A program made the position numbers and the translations under genes. From assembly GCA_018000995.1 (NCBI GenBank), contig JAGNIU010000005.1, positions 1 to 64,000 of the forward strand: a stretch of DNA of 64,000 nucleotides. The letters are read 5' to 3'. The notes beneath the pieces were generated by a model. That model saw only the letters and a program-made list of their open reading frames with translations, did no database searches and had not been told where the DNA came from. This stretch comes from Bacteroidia bacterium. GTDB taxonomy: Bacteria > Bacteroidota > Bacteroidia > B-17B0 > Aurantibacillaceae. Below, piece after piece: positions 8,206 to 16,671 of the stretch. Every line of letters begins with the position of its first letter. Positions within the stretch are counted from its first letter, which is position 1.

Positions 8206-8753
8206 TTGGTGGTATACATAGTGGTAAAACAATTCATGTTTCAAAAGGCATGGATGTAAGACCCACAACTGATTTTGCAAAAGAAGGTTTATTCAACATT
8301 TTAAATAACAAAGTAGATTTTGAAGGGTTAGAAGTATTGGATCTGTTTTCCGGTACAGGAAATATTGCTTTTGAGTTTGCCTCACGTGGCGCCACTGTAA
8401 CTTCTTTGGATAAAAACTTTGAATGTTCTAGATTCATTTCAAACACCGCGAAAAGTTTAAATCTTAACATTCATACTTTAAAAGGAGATGTATTTAAGTT
8501 TTTGAAAACGCACACACAGAAATACGATTTAATTTTTGCTGACCCTCCTTACATCTTGACAAACATTCCTGAAATTCATGAATGGGTATTTCAAAATAAT
8601 TTATTGAAAGAAGGAGCTTGGTTAATTATAGAACACGGGCCAACAACAAAATTAAACGAACTCCCTCATTTTTTTGAACAACGTAAATACGGCAACGTAA
8701 ACTTTAGTTTTTTCACAAATGTCACGTCGAGCGAAGTCGAGACGTCTAAATAA
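8196..8753 (+). CDS. rsmD: 16S rRNA (guanine(966)-N(2))-methyltransferase RsmD
   Basis: A 185-residue class I SAM-dependent methyltransferase that modifies G966 of 16S rRNA. Diagnostic features are the N-terminal RIIGGIHSGKTI with RPTTDFAKEGLFNIL, SAM-binding motif I VLDLFSGTGNIAFE and the N2-amino methyltransferase motif FADPPY at about residues 112-117. The start is a TTG overlapping the upstream gene by 10 bases; no closer ATG would preserve the conserved RIIGG start. The C-terminus (VTSSEVETSK) is encoded by a dispersed palindromic repeat (8720-8746), so the native tail has been replaced or extended by repeat sequence. Confidence 0.9.
   Translation: MRIIGGIHSGKTIHVSKGMDVRPTTDFAKEGLFNILNNKVDFEGLEVLDLFSGTGNIAFEFASRGATVTSLDKNFECSRFISNTAKSLNLNIHTLKGDVFKFLKTHTQKYDLIFADPPYILTNIPEIHEWVFQNNLLKEGAWLIIEHGPTTKLNELPHFFEQRKYGNVNFSFFTNVTSSEVETSK
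8720..8746. repeat. Palindromic repeat (CGTCGAGCGAAGTCGAGACG) inside the rsmD 3' end
   Basis: GTCACGTCGAGCGAAGTCGA followed by GACGTC is an imperfect palindrome of a type commonly dispersed between bacterial genes. Here it is translated as the last residues of RsmD, 4 bases from the stop codon, and sits 14 bases before the next gene. Confidence 0.65.
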
Positions 8754-8760
8754 AAATATC

Positions 8761-9750
8761 ATGTTCACAATAGACACCCACACCCACATTATGCCGAAGA
8801 ACATGCCTGACTATGCAAAGCAATTCGGCTATGGACAATTCATAAAACTAGAACATCATGCTCCAGGACGTGCCTGGATGATGCAAGGTGATGTGAAATT
8901 CAGAGAAATTGTTGAGAATTGTTGGGATGCAGAAGTTCGTATAAAAGAAATGGCGCAACACAAAGCTGATATGCAAGTGATTTGTACTATTCCTGTTCTC
9001 TTTAATTATTGGGCGAAACCAAATGATGCTTTAATTACTTCTCAGTTTTTGAATGATGATATTGCTGCTACTTTTACAAAATACCCTGATAAATTTGTTG
9101 GACTTTGTACAGTTCCTTTACAAGATGTAAATTTATCAGTACAGGAATTAGAGCGTTGCATGAAAATGGGATACAAAGGTGTTCAGATTGGAAGTAACGT
9201 TAACAATATAAATTTAAGTGAACCTCAGTTCCATGAATTCTGGGCGGCTTGCGAAAGATTGAATGCGGCTATCTTAGTTCACCCTTGGCAAATGATGGGA
9301 CAAGAGCATATGAGCAAATATTGGTTGCCGTGGTTAGTTGGTATGCCTGCAGAAATTAGTCGCGCTGCTTGCAGTATGATATTTGGTGGTGTATTTGAAA
9401 AATATCCGAAATTAAAAGTTTGTTTTGCTCACGGCGGTGGCTCATTCTTACCAACTATCAGTAGAATTGAACACGGCTGGGATTGCAGACCTGATCTTGT
9501 AGCAATAGACAACAAAGAAAATCCAAAAAAATATTTAGGAAAGTTTTGGGTGGATTCACATGTGTGTGACCATAAAATGTTGCAGTACGTAATTGATTTA
9601 GTTGGTGCAGATAAAGTAATGCAAGGTTCTGATTATCCATTTCCTTTAGGGGAAGCTGTGCCGGGTGAATTAGTAAGAACTGCACCTTTAGATGATAAAA
9701 CCAAGAAGACAATTATGGGCGATGCTGCTAAGGCGTGGTTGGGATTGTAA
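8761..9750 (+). CDS. 2-amino-3-carboxymuconate-6-semialdehyde decarboxylase (ACMSD)
   Basis: A 329-residue metal-dependent amidohydrolase-fold decarboxylase resembling ACMSD along its whole length. ACMSD is the branch enzyme of the kynurenine and 2-nitrobenzoate pathways that diverts aminocarboxymuconate semialdehyde away from quinolinate. Visible metal and active-site elements are THTHIMPKN near the N-terminus, ENCWDAEVRIKEM, IPVLFNYWAKP, LVHPWQMMGQ with KYWLPWLVGMPAE, CFAHGGGSFLPT and GSDYPFPLGE. I chose the ATG at 8761 because the frame from 8719 starts within a palindromic repeat. No other kynurenine-pathway genes are in the window, so its pathway partners must be elsewhere. Confidence 0.88.
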   Translation: MFTIDTHTHIMPKNMPDYAKQFGYGQFIKLEHHAPGRAWMMQGDVKFREIVENCWDAEVRIKEMAQHKADMQVICTIPVLFNYWAKPNDALITSQFLNDDIAATFTKYPDKFVGLCTVPLQDVNLSVQELERCMKMGYKGVQIGSNVNNINLSEPQFHEFWAACERLNAAILVHPWQMMGQEHMSKYWLPWLVGMPAEISRAACSMIFGGVFEKYPKLKVCFAHGGGSFLPTISRIEHGWDCRPDLVAIDNKENPKKYLGKFWVDSHVCDHKMLQYVIDLVGADKVMQGSDYPFPLGEAVPGELVRTAPLDDKTKKTIMGDAAKAWLGL

Positions 9751-9797
9751 GTATAAATTTTTTACTTTAGAAATACCAATAAATTAATAGCTCGACA

Positions 9798-10055
9798 ATG
9801 AAAATTCCGACTTGGTTTTTGTGGACAATTAACGCGCTGAATGTTATTTTAATTTTACTGTTTGTTATTTATCCCAATTTTTACTGGGGACTTACGCCTA
9901 ATAACTATACCGTTATTTGGACGACAACAATTGCTGTTGCAACACTTCACATCTTCGTTTATTTCAAGACAAGAAAGTTTTTGTCATTCTTACCGCTAAT
10001 GATACCGTTTATTTTTTATTTTCTTCTTTATTGTGCAAACGTTTTAAGGCTTTAA
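9798..10055 (+). CDS. Small hypothetical membrane protein (85 residues)
   Basis: An 85-residue hydrophobic protein with three predicted membrane segments (about residues 6-26, 36-54 and 62-82) separated by short polar turns. I do not recognise the family. The ATG lies 47 bases after the ACMSD gene. A 35-base inverted repeat follows. It could be an accessory or recently acquired small membrane protein. Confidence 0.6.
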   Translation: MKIPTWFLWTINALNVILILLFVIYPNFYWGLTPNNYTVIWTTTIAVATLHIFVYFKTRKFLSFLPLMIPFIFYFLLYCANVLRL

Positions 10056-10066
10056 CATTTTTATAG

Positions 10067-10101
10067 GCGGACACTTAAGCAAGGCATAATTGTGTGTCCG
10101 C
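10067..10101. repeat. Inverted repeat GCGGACAC/GTGTCCGC
   Basis: An exact 8-bp stem (10067-10074 and 10094-10101) encloses a 19-base loop. It follows the small membrane gene by 12 bases but has no T run, so it is more likely a repeat remnant or a weak 3' hairpin than a classical terminator. Confidence 0.45.
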
Positions 10102-10152
10102 TACAACCACTAACACCAAGCAAGCGACCACTTTTTGCGGGTTAGCGCTCAA

Positions 10153-10935
10153 ATGCATAACTTGGAACTAATTTTGAAATCTACCAACCCCTTTTTTATT
10201 CCTTTTAAGCATTCTTTAGCTGATCATGCTATTCCATCTGAATTTAGTTTAATGAGTGATGCGCCACATCCTTTATGTTTGTTGGCGGCTAATGATTTGC
10301 AATCGCATTTGAAAGATCAAAACGAATGGGCTCATAATTTTGGCTTAGAGAACGATGCTGAAAATATTATTGGTAAGATGTTTGGCGTATTGGTAGTGAA
10401 GACGAAAGAAAACGAAATCGGCTATTTGTCTGCCTTTTCAGGAAAACTGGCTAAGGGAAATCATCATTCTAAATTCGTGCCGCCTGTTTTTGATTCACTC
10501 ACCGAAAAAAGTTTTGTGAATTTGGGCATGGAAGAATTAACCCGCATCAATAAAGAAATTGAAACTTTAACAGATCCTGAACGGATTGAAGAATTAAAAA
10601 CCCTGCGGAAAAATAATTCAATTGCTTTGCAAAATAAAATCTTCGATCAATATCATTTTTTGAACCGCGCAGGCGAAGAAAAAAGTTTAATAGACTTAGT
10701 TAAAGCAGCCGGATACAAAAATTGTGTTGCCGGTGCAGGCGAATGTGCTGGACCAAAATTATTACAATATGCTTTTCAAAATAAGATGCAGCCACTAGCC
10801 TTAGCCGAATTCTGGTGGGGACTTTCCCCTAAATCAGAAAAATGGAAACACGGTCACTTCTACCCTTGCTGTAAAGAAAAATGCGAACCTATTTTAGCAC
10901 ATATGCTTTCGGGGATTGATAGAAACGAAAAATAA
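10153..10935 (+). CDS. Stand-alone N-terminal domain of large RluA-type pseudouridine synthases
   Basis: A 260-residue protein that corresponds to the accessory N-terminal half of the long (about 550-residue) RluA-family synthases found in Bacteroidota and gamma-proteobacteria. It includes the cysteine-rich signature GAGECAGPKLLQYAF, LALAEFWWG and FYPCCKEKCEPIL near the C-terminus. The cysteines (GECAG, CCKEKC) suggest metal or RNA binding. The catalytic pseudouridine synthase domain, with its HRLD motif, is absent: the frame ends at 10935 and a strong terminator follows. A TTG at 10135 could add six residues; the ATG at 10153 looks better. Either the protein has been split from its enzyme partner or it works alone. 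Its function is unknown. Confidence 0.7.
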   Translation: MHNLELILKSTNPFFIPFKHSLADHAIPSEFSLMSDAPHPLCLLAANDLQSHLKDQNEWAHNFGLENDAENIIGKMFGVLVVKTKENEIGYLSAFSGKLAKGNHHSKFVPPVFDSLTEKSFVNLGMEELTRINKEIETLTDPERIEELKTLRKNNSIALQNKIFDQYHFLNRAGEEKSLIDLVKAAGYKNCVAGAGECAGPKLLQYAFQNKMQPLALAEFWWGLSPKSEKWKHGHFYPCCKEKCEPILAHMLSGIDRNEK

Positions 10936-10940
10936 AAATT

Positions 10941-10976
10941 AAAAATGAAAAAGCCGGAATTATCCGGCTTTTTTAT
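10941..10976. terminator. Bidirectional Rho-independent terminator
   Basis: The 8-bp stem AAGCCGGA/TCCGGCTT (10951-10970) is flanked by an A tract on the left and TTTTTT on the right. It lies between two convergent genes and can serve both. Confidence 0.85.
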
Positions 10977-10991
10977 TGTTATATAGAATTC

Positions 10992-11693
10992 TTAAATGCC
11001 GTAAGCTGTAATCCATAATGCGCCATAAATACCTAAATAAACGGCGAGAATAATAGCTATTAAACCTGTAGCGGCACCAACTATACCAAACACAAGTGTT
11101 GGTGTATTTTTGTTATTTCTGTAATCCTTTATTCCCTGTGTGCCAAAAACAATACCAAGGATACCTAATATCAATCCAAGAATCATACCTAAAAGTACAA
11201 TGTATTCTAATGCTGATATAGCAACAACAAACGTGATAATATCAATCGCAATCCCGGCAACACCACAAGCAAAACCGACTAATGATTTTGTGCTAATACC
11301 TTCCTCGCCTTTACCGGCTTTAAGTGGTTCGGATTTTTTCTGTTTTAAGGGGTTTAAAAAATCTAAAGCCTTTTTTAAGGCGATAGCTTTTGTCTTTTTT
11401 GAAGTACTATTAATATTGATTGGCTTATGTTTCTTTTCAGTAAAAACAACTTGTTTGCTTGTATTGGCAGCTATTAAAACTGACGTTTCTTTTGTTTCAT
11501 AAACAGCTGTAAGCTTTTCTTTTTTTACAGAAATATCGCTTGGTTTACTTGCAATCGCCTCAGGTTTTTTAACACTTGAATGATTTGCTTTATAATGCCC
11601 GGCCGTATAGCGTCGAGAAGTAAAATTGTTTCCTGTTTTACAAGAAGCGATAAAGATGATAACCGCAGAAAGAAATAATAGTTTGGATTTCAT
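10992..11693 (-). CDS. Lipoprotein with C-terminal membrane segments (DUF4190-like)
   Basis: A 233-residue protein with a lipoprotein signal peptide (MKSKLLFLSAVIIFIASCKTG; lipobox IASC, acylated Cys17). A basic, Ser/Thr/Lys-rich linker follows to about residue 130. The C-terminal 100 residues hold Gly-rich hydrophobic segments (GFACGVAGIAIDIITFVV, LGMILGLILGILGIVFGTQG, VFGIVGAATGLIAIILAV), resembling DUF4190-type domains. A lipid anchor combined with helical membrane segments is odd for an outer-membrane lipoprotein, so it may remain in the inner membrane. Function unknown. It is a single-gene unit between a terminator and the kinase gene. Confidence 0.7.
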   Translation of the reverse strand: MKSKLLFLSAVIIFIASCKTGNNFTSRRYTAGHYKANHSSVKKPEAIASKPSDISVKKEKLTAVYETKETSVLIAANTSKQVVFTEKKHKPININSTSKKTKAIALKKALDFLNPLKQKKSEPLKAGKGEEGISTKSLVGFACGVAGIAIDIITFVVAISALEYIVLLGMILGLILGILGIVFGTQGIKDYRNNKNTPTLVFGIVGAATGLIAIILAVYLGIYGALWITAYGI

Positions 11694-11808
11694 AAGATTA
11701 AATATTTAAACAAATATATAATTTATTGGGTTTCATCCAAAAAGAAGTATTCTGAAGCCAATCTGACAGCTTTTATCGAGCACATCGATTTAGCACCTAA
11801 TTCATTGC

Positions 11809-12999
11809 TTACTGCTTAAACTTCATGTTAAAAACCAAACCATTTTGGTTGGTAAAACTACTTTCTGCACTAATTTGGTCTGCTAAAGATTTTATTAATT
11901 CTATACCTAAGGAGTTAGGTTTGTTTTGTCCACCTTTTTCTATGCCGGGTCCGTTATCCCTTACCTGTAATTCCACATTCTCACCAATTGATTTTAATGT
12001 AATTTCAATTTCTATCGGCTTACCGTTTTGTCCGGCATATTTATAAGAATTGGTAATGAGTTCGTTTAAAATTAAACCGCAAGGGATAGCATTGGATAAT
12101 TCCAGAAAAACATCATCCATTTCCAATTTAGTTTTAACGGATTTGGTTCCATTTAAAGAATTGATAATGTCATTTACCAAATCGTTAGCGTATTCCTTAA
12201 AATTTAAACTGACAACATTTTTATTATTAAATACTTTTTGATGAACTAAAGCCATTGAATAAACACGACTACGGCATTCTTCTAAGGCTTCACGAACTTC
12301 AAATGAATCGGAGGAGTTCTTTTTAAGGTTTAATAAACTTGTAACGATGTTCATGTTGTTTTTAACGCGATGAAAAACTTCTGCTAACAAAATTTCTTTT
12401 TCAGTAAGCATGCTTTTTATGAGGCGTTCCTGACTTAAGGATTCTTTTACTACAGCTACAATAAAAGTTATAGCCGTGAACATTCCTAAAATAATATTAA
12501 ATACCGCAAGGTTCACCTCAGTTTCAGGATTAACCAACTGAGGCATCCATTGATATTTTAATCCGAATGCAATTAAAACTATGGATATAAAACCAAGCAC
12601 GCCGATAATAATTAAATGCTTTATAGTTTCACGTCGACCAAGTAGTTGAACTAAAGAAATGATAACCGGAAAATAAAATACAGAAGCGTAAGAATGGATT
12701 CCTTCCGCCAAATTAATGAAGAAGAAAAAAACAAAACCAATAATATTGAATGCATAGGCTGACCAAACATAATTTTTGAAACGGTTTAAAAGAATTACAA
12801 TAGGCGCCGCTAACAACGGCCATACACAATGCACAACAAACTGCTCATATCCCATTAAAATAAAGAAAATAAGCGCCATTGACATATTAAATATAGCAAT
12901 GAGTGTAATGAAATTTAGTTTACGGGTAAGGAAAATTTCCCAAGGTTGGTATTCTTGCTTAATGCCAATATTTAGAAATCTATTCAGTGCGGTACGCAT
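11809..12999 (-). CDS. Membrane-bound sensor histidine kinase (HisKA_2 type)
   Basis: A 396-residue histidine kinase. About six hydrophobic segments fill residues 20-190 and form a membrane sensor with almost no periplasmic domain. The dimerisation domain carries the phospho-acceptor histidine in EVFHRVKNNMNIVTSLL. The HATPase domain shows the N box (LILNELITNSYKYA) and G boxes (VRDNGPGI, SLGIELIKSL). I prefer the ATG at 12999, 4 bases after the ABC-F gene ends; a longer frame from 13050 would overlap that gene. It is last in the sixA-ppk1-ppx-cdaA-ABC-F run and no response regulator is adjacent, so the partner is unknown. Confidence 0.85.
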   Translation of the reverse strand: MRTALNRFLNIGIKQEYQPWEIFLTRKLNFITLIAIFNMSMALIFFILMGYEQFVVHCVWPLLAAPIVILLNRFKNYVWSAYAFNIIGFVFFFFINLAEGIHSYASVFYFPVIISLVQLLGRRETIKHLIIIGVLGFISIVLIAFGLKYQWMPQLVNPETEVNLAVFNIILGMFTAITFIVAVVKESLSQERLIKSMLTEKEILLAEVFHRVKNNMNIVTSLLNLKKNSSDSFEVREALEECRSRVYSMALVHQKVFNNKNVVSLNFKEYANDLVNDIINSLNGTKSVKTKLEMDDVFLELSNAIPCGLILNELITNSYKYAGQNGKPIEIEITLKSIGENVELQVRDNGPGIEKGGQNKPNSLGIELIKSLADQISAESSFTNQNGLVFNMKFKQ

Positions 13000-13003
13000 A
13001 GTA

Positions 13004-14938
13004 CTATCCGATTTTTTCCTGTAATTCAATCCAACGGAAGGATTTCGCATCCATTTCTTCGTTGTTCTTTTTTAGCTTTGCGCCTAGTTCGTTTAATTTT
13101 TCGTAATCCGTTGTTTCGCTTAATAATGCCTCAAGCTCAGTTCTTACTTTTTCGTGTTCAGCTATTTCTTTTTCAAGAGTTTCAAGTTCGTGTTTATCTT
13201 TAAAAGACAACTTCTTTGAAATTTCCTTTTTCTCTTGTTCAACTACAACCTTTTTTGTCTCTTCAGTCCCTTTTGTCTTTTCAGTCTCTTGAATCTCTCT
13301 TTTCTCTTCCGTCGCTTTAATTTCTTTCTTCTCTTCTGCCTTTTGATCTTGTTTCCAATCTCTGTATTCGGTGTAGTTGCCGGGATAATCTTTAATATAC
13401 CCATCCCCTTCAAACACAAAAACGTGATCTACTAATTTATCTACAAAATAACGATCGTGAGACACGATAATAACACAACCACCAAAATCAGCTAAGAATT
13501 CTTCTAACACTTGTAAGGTCGGAATATCCAAATCATTGGTAGGCTCATCCAATATTAAAAAGTTAGGATTTTTCTGAAGTACCGTTAAAAGATAAAGTCT
13601 TCTTTTTTCACCACCACTTAATTTTTTTACATAGCTAAATTGGACTTCAGGTGGGAAATTGAAACGGGTTAATAATTGCGAAGCTGATAATTGCGTTCCA
13701 TTCGCTAAAGGAATATAATCCGCAATATCACGCACCACTTCTATTACGCGTTTGTCTTCACTTACTTTAATACCTCCTTGCGAATAATAACCGAAAATTA
13801 CAGTTTCGCCTGTTTGAATTTTTCCTGTATCGTATCCTTCTAATCCTTGTAAGATATTTAAAAAAGTACTCTTCCCTACTCCATTCTTTCCAATGATCCC
13901 AATCTTCTCTCCTTTTTTAAAAGTATAAGAGAATGGTTCTAATATTTTTTTGCTGCCGAATGATTTTGAAATTTTAATGAGTTCAAGAATCTTAGAACCT
14001 AAACGTTCCATCTTCACACTTAACTCAACTTGTTTATCAATACGTTTTTGTTTTGCCCTTATTTCAATATCACTGAATGCATCCACACGCGATTTTGATT
14101 TTACGGTTCGTGCTTTTGGCATTTTTCGCACCCATTCTAATTCGCGTTTATATAAATTCTTCGCTTTATCAACTTCCGAATTAAAGATAGTTTCCCGTTC
14201 CGCTTTTTTGGTAACGAAATAACTGTAATCCCCTCTGTATTCGTAAAGTTGTGTGTTGTCTAATTCTAAAACTGTATTACACACCGCATCTAAAAAATAT
14301 CTATCGTGAGTAACCAGTAATACACTGATATCTTCCTTAGCGATATAATTCTCCAACCATTCAATCATATCTATATCCAAATGATTGGTCGGCTCATCCA
14401 TTATTAATAAATCAGGTTTATTAATTAGAACTTGCGCAAGAGCAAGACGTTTTTTTTGTCCCCCGCTTAAAGTTTTTATACTCTGTTCAAAATTACTAAG
14501 CTCTAATCGGGAAAGGATTTCTTTTACTGTCATTTCATAATCCCAGCCATTCAGTTCATTCATTTCTGCTAATGAACTTTCCAGTAAATTAGCTGCGCTT
14601 ACATGACCTTCTTCTGATAGTTTAACCGCTTTTTCGTAAGCTTTGATACACCTGGTTAATTTATTGTCGGAAGCAAACACATGATCGATAACAGTTAATT
14701 CTTCATTCAGAATAATATCTTGGTCTAAAAAAGAAACCATGATATCTTTTCTGAATACCGATTCTCCGCTATCTGCAATCTCAATCCCTTTTAAGATTTT
14801 AAATAAAGTAGATTTTCCACTACCGTTTTTAGCCACTAAAGCGACTTTATCACCTTGATTAATACCAAAGGAAATATTTCTGAATAAAACACGGTCGCCA
14901 TATGCTTTAGAGAGATTATTGACTGACAAAAGATTCAT
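13004..14938 (-). CDS. ABC-F family ATPase (Uup-like)
   Basis: A 644-residue soluble protein with two ABC ATPase domains and no membrane segments. Walker A motifs are AKNGSGKSTL (domain 1) and GKNGVGKSTF (domain 2), signatures are LSGGQKKRLALAQ and LSGGEKRRLYLL, and Walker B motifs are LLIMDEPTNHLD and FLILDEPTNDLD. The inter-domain linker is the basic ABC-F type. The C-terminus (about 530-644) is a Lys/Glu-rich stretch then coiled coil, typical of Uup-type DNA-binding tails. ABC-F proteins act on the ribosome or, for Uup, on DNA/ribosome quality control. It lies 45 bases after cdaA in the same direction. Confidence 0.9.
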   Translation of the reverse strand: MNLLSVNNLSKAYGDRVLFRNISFGINQGDKVALVAKNGSGKSTLFKILKGIEIADSGESVFRKDIMVSFLDQDIILNEELTVIDHVFASDNKLTRCIKAYEKAVKLSEEGHVSAANLLESSLAEMNELNGWDYEMTVKEILSRLELSNFEQSIKTLSGGQKKRLALAQVLINKPDLLIMDEPTNHLDIDMIEWLENYIAKEDISVLLVTHDRYFLDAVCNTVLELDNTQLYEYRGDYSYFVTKKAERETIFNSEVDKAKNLYKRELEWVRKMPKARTVKSKSRVDAFSDIEIRAKQKRIDKQVELSVKMERLGSKILELIKISKSFGSKKILEPFSYTFKKGEKIGIIGKNGVGKSTFLNILQGLEGYDTGKIQTGETVIFGYYSQGGIKVSEDKRVIEVVRDIADYIPLANGTQLSASQLLTRFNFPPEVQFSYVKKLSGGEKRRLYLLTVLQKNPNFLILDEPTNDLDIPTLQVLEEFLADFGGCVIIVSHDRYFVDKLVDHVFVFEGDGYIKDYPGNYTEYRDWKQDQKAEEKKEIKATEEKREIQETEKTKGTEETKKVVVEQEKKEISKKLSFKDKHELETLEKEIAEHEKVRTELEALLSETTDYEKLNELGAKLKKNNEEMDAKSFRWIELQEKIG

Positions 14939-14983
14939 AGTACCACCGGGGTTTATTGAAGGCGCAAAGATAGCAATTTAAAG

Positions 14984-15784
14984 CTATTTAAGGTTTTTCT
15001 CTATGAGAAAACGGAGTTTATCCCTATTAAGGTTAGCGTTAATCTCTCCTGCTATTGTTAAAGAAACGCCTCCTGTTTGCTCTGATACGGTTATCGCTAT
15101 AGCATCAGTTGTCTCTGTAATACCAACAGCGGCACGGTGACGCATACCAAAATGAGCCGGGAAATTCTCTTTTTCGGTAACCGGTAATACACAACGGGCA
15201 GCAATAATCCGATTGCTTTTAATAATAACCGCCCCATCATGTAAGGGGGAGTTTTTAAAGAAAATATTCTCTAACATTCTGTCGGTTAAACCGGAATCAA
15301 TAGGCTCGCCTGAACTAATATAAAATTTAAGGTCGGATTTACGGGAAACGATTATAAGAGCACCTGTTTTTGTATCGCTCATGCTGAAACAAGCATTTAC
15401 GATAGCGTCCACATCCAATTCAATTTCTTCCGATTCTCCTGCTCCCATTTTAAATTTGAGAATGTTTTTCCAGTTACGACTACGGATAAATTCGTTAGAA
15501 CCAATGTATAATAAGAATTTCCGGATTTCCTGTTGAAACACTATCATAATGGCGATTACACCAACGTTTACGAATTTCCCCATTAAAGAACTTAGTAATT
15601 TTAAATCAAGAGCACGGATAATAATCCACAAAAAATAAATTACGGCCAGACCAATAAAAATATTTACAGCTGATGTGCCTTTAACCATATTATACAGCAA
15701 GTACAATATAATTGCCACCAATAAAATGTCGATGGCATCCGTAATCGAAAAAGAAAGGAATAATATGAAATTAGTAAACAGCAT
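14984..15784 (-). CDS. cdaA: Diadenylate cyclase CdaA (c-di-AMP synthase)
   Basis: A 266-residue membrane-anchored diadenylate cyclase that condenses two ATP into c-di-AMP. Three N-terminal transmembrane helices (about residues 5-85) precede a DAC domain. Catalytic motifs are visible: DGAVIIKSNRI (DGA) and FGMRHRAAVGITE (RHR), then the strand VSEQTGGVSLTIAGE. Its start overlaps the end of ppx by one base, so it belongs to the sixA-ppk1-ppx operon. The usual glmM and cdaR neighbours of Firmicutes are absent, as is common in Bacteroidota. Confidence 0.93.
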   Translation of the reverse strand: MLFTNFILFLSFSITDAIDILLVAIILYLLYNMVKGTSAVNIFIGLAVIYFLWIIIRALDLKLLSSLMGKFVNVGVIAIMIVFQQEIRKFLLYIGSNEFIRSRNWKNILKFKMGAGESEEIELDVDAIVNACFSMSDTKTGALIIVSRKSDLKFYISSGEPIDSGLTDRMLENIFFKNSPLHDGAVIIKSNRIIAARCVLPVTEKENFPAHFGMRHRAAVGITETTDAIAITVSEQTGGVSLTIAGEINANLNRDKLRFLIEKNLK

Positions 15785-16671
15785 TATTTTTTCTTGGCCT
15801 TATGAACTTCATATAAATCGTGAATAATACCATCCGATAAACCAATTTGCGGCACATACACTTTATCAATATCTGCGGTTTTCATTACCGTTAAAAAGAT
15901 TCTTGCTGCAAGAACAATTACATCGGCACGATCGGGTTTTAAACCTAAGCGTTCAATTCTTTCTTCATAAGTATAAGAGCTTAACATTTCGTACTGACTT
16001 TTTAATTTTTCGTAGCTTAAATGTTTAGTTTCTTTCTTATTTGCCATCTTAAAAATTTTGTTGATGTTTCCACCCGAGCCAATCGCGTTTAAGGGGTGAA
16101 TACCAACAGTACTTCGTTTTAACCAAGCTTTCATTTCTTCCCATTCGTTCTTTTCGTCTTTATTTAAAAGCATACGAACAGTTCCAATATTAAAAGATTT
16201 AGCAGCAATTACTTTTTGATTAAAATAAAGAGTTAGCTCAGTACTTCCACCACCTACATCGATATACAAATAAGCAAACTTTGGATTTAATAATTCCTCA
16301 ATGTGATTAGAAAATACGAGAGCGGCTTCTAATTTACCATCAATAATTTCAACGCTTATACCGGATTCCTTTTTAGCGCGGCTAATAATCTCAACGCCGT
16401 TAGAAGCATCGCGCATGGCACTTGTGGCTACTGCGCGGAACGCCGTTACATCATAAGCTTTAATTAATTCGCTAAAACCACGTAAGGATGTTATTAAGCG
16501 TTCTTCTTTTTGTTCTGAAATTCTTCCTTTGGTAAACACATCTTCACCTAAACGGATGGGCATACGGATTAATTCTTCTTTAGAGAAATGTGGCTTTCCG
16601 GCTACTTCATAAACCCTACAAAACAGGAGACGCATAGCATTACTCCCAATATCAATTGCTGCAAAAATCAT
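15784..16671 (-). CDS. ppx: Ppx/GppA family exopolyphosphatase
   Basis: A 295-residue ASKHA-fold phosphatase that removes terminal phosphate from polyphosphate or pppGpp. The P1 loop is AAIDIGSNAMRLLFCRV at the N-terminus, the middle phosphate-binding loop is LYIDVGGGSTELTLY, and LNAIGSGGNINKIFK follows. At about 300 residues it is the short form lacking the C-terminal HD domain of E. coli Ppx. It overlaps ppk1 by four bases (ATGA) and cdaA by one. The pairing with ppk1 argues for polyphosphate as substrate, though pppGpp cannot be excluded. Confidence 0.9.
   Translation of the reverse strand: MIFAAIDIGSNAMRLLFCRVYEVAGKPHFSKEELIRMPIRLGEDVFTKGRISEQKEERLITSLRGFSELIKAYDVTAFRAVATSAMRDASNGVEIISRAKKESGISVEIIDGKLEAALVFSNHIEELLNPKFAYLYIDVGGGSTELTLYFNQKVIAAKSFNIGTVRMLLNKDEKNEWEEMKAWLKRSTVGIHPLNAIGSGGNINKIFKMANKKETKHLSYEKLKSQYEMLSSYTYEERIERLGLKPDRADVIVLAARIFLTVMKTADIDKVYVPQIGLSDGIIHDLYEVHKAKKK

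Noticed and set aside
9458-9712. 84-codon minus-strand frame in the ACMSD gene
   Set aside because: Antisense to strongly conserved enzyme sequence.
10067-10101. Terminator of the small membrane gene
   Set aside because: The stem is sound but no T run follows, so I list it only as an inverted repeat.
11140-11502. 120-codon plus-strand frame
   Set aside because: Shadow of the lipoprotein gene; its Ile/Pro pattern mirrors the Gly-rich helices on the other strand.
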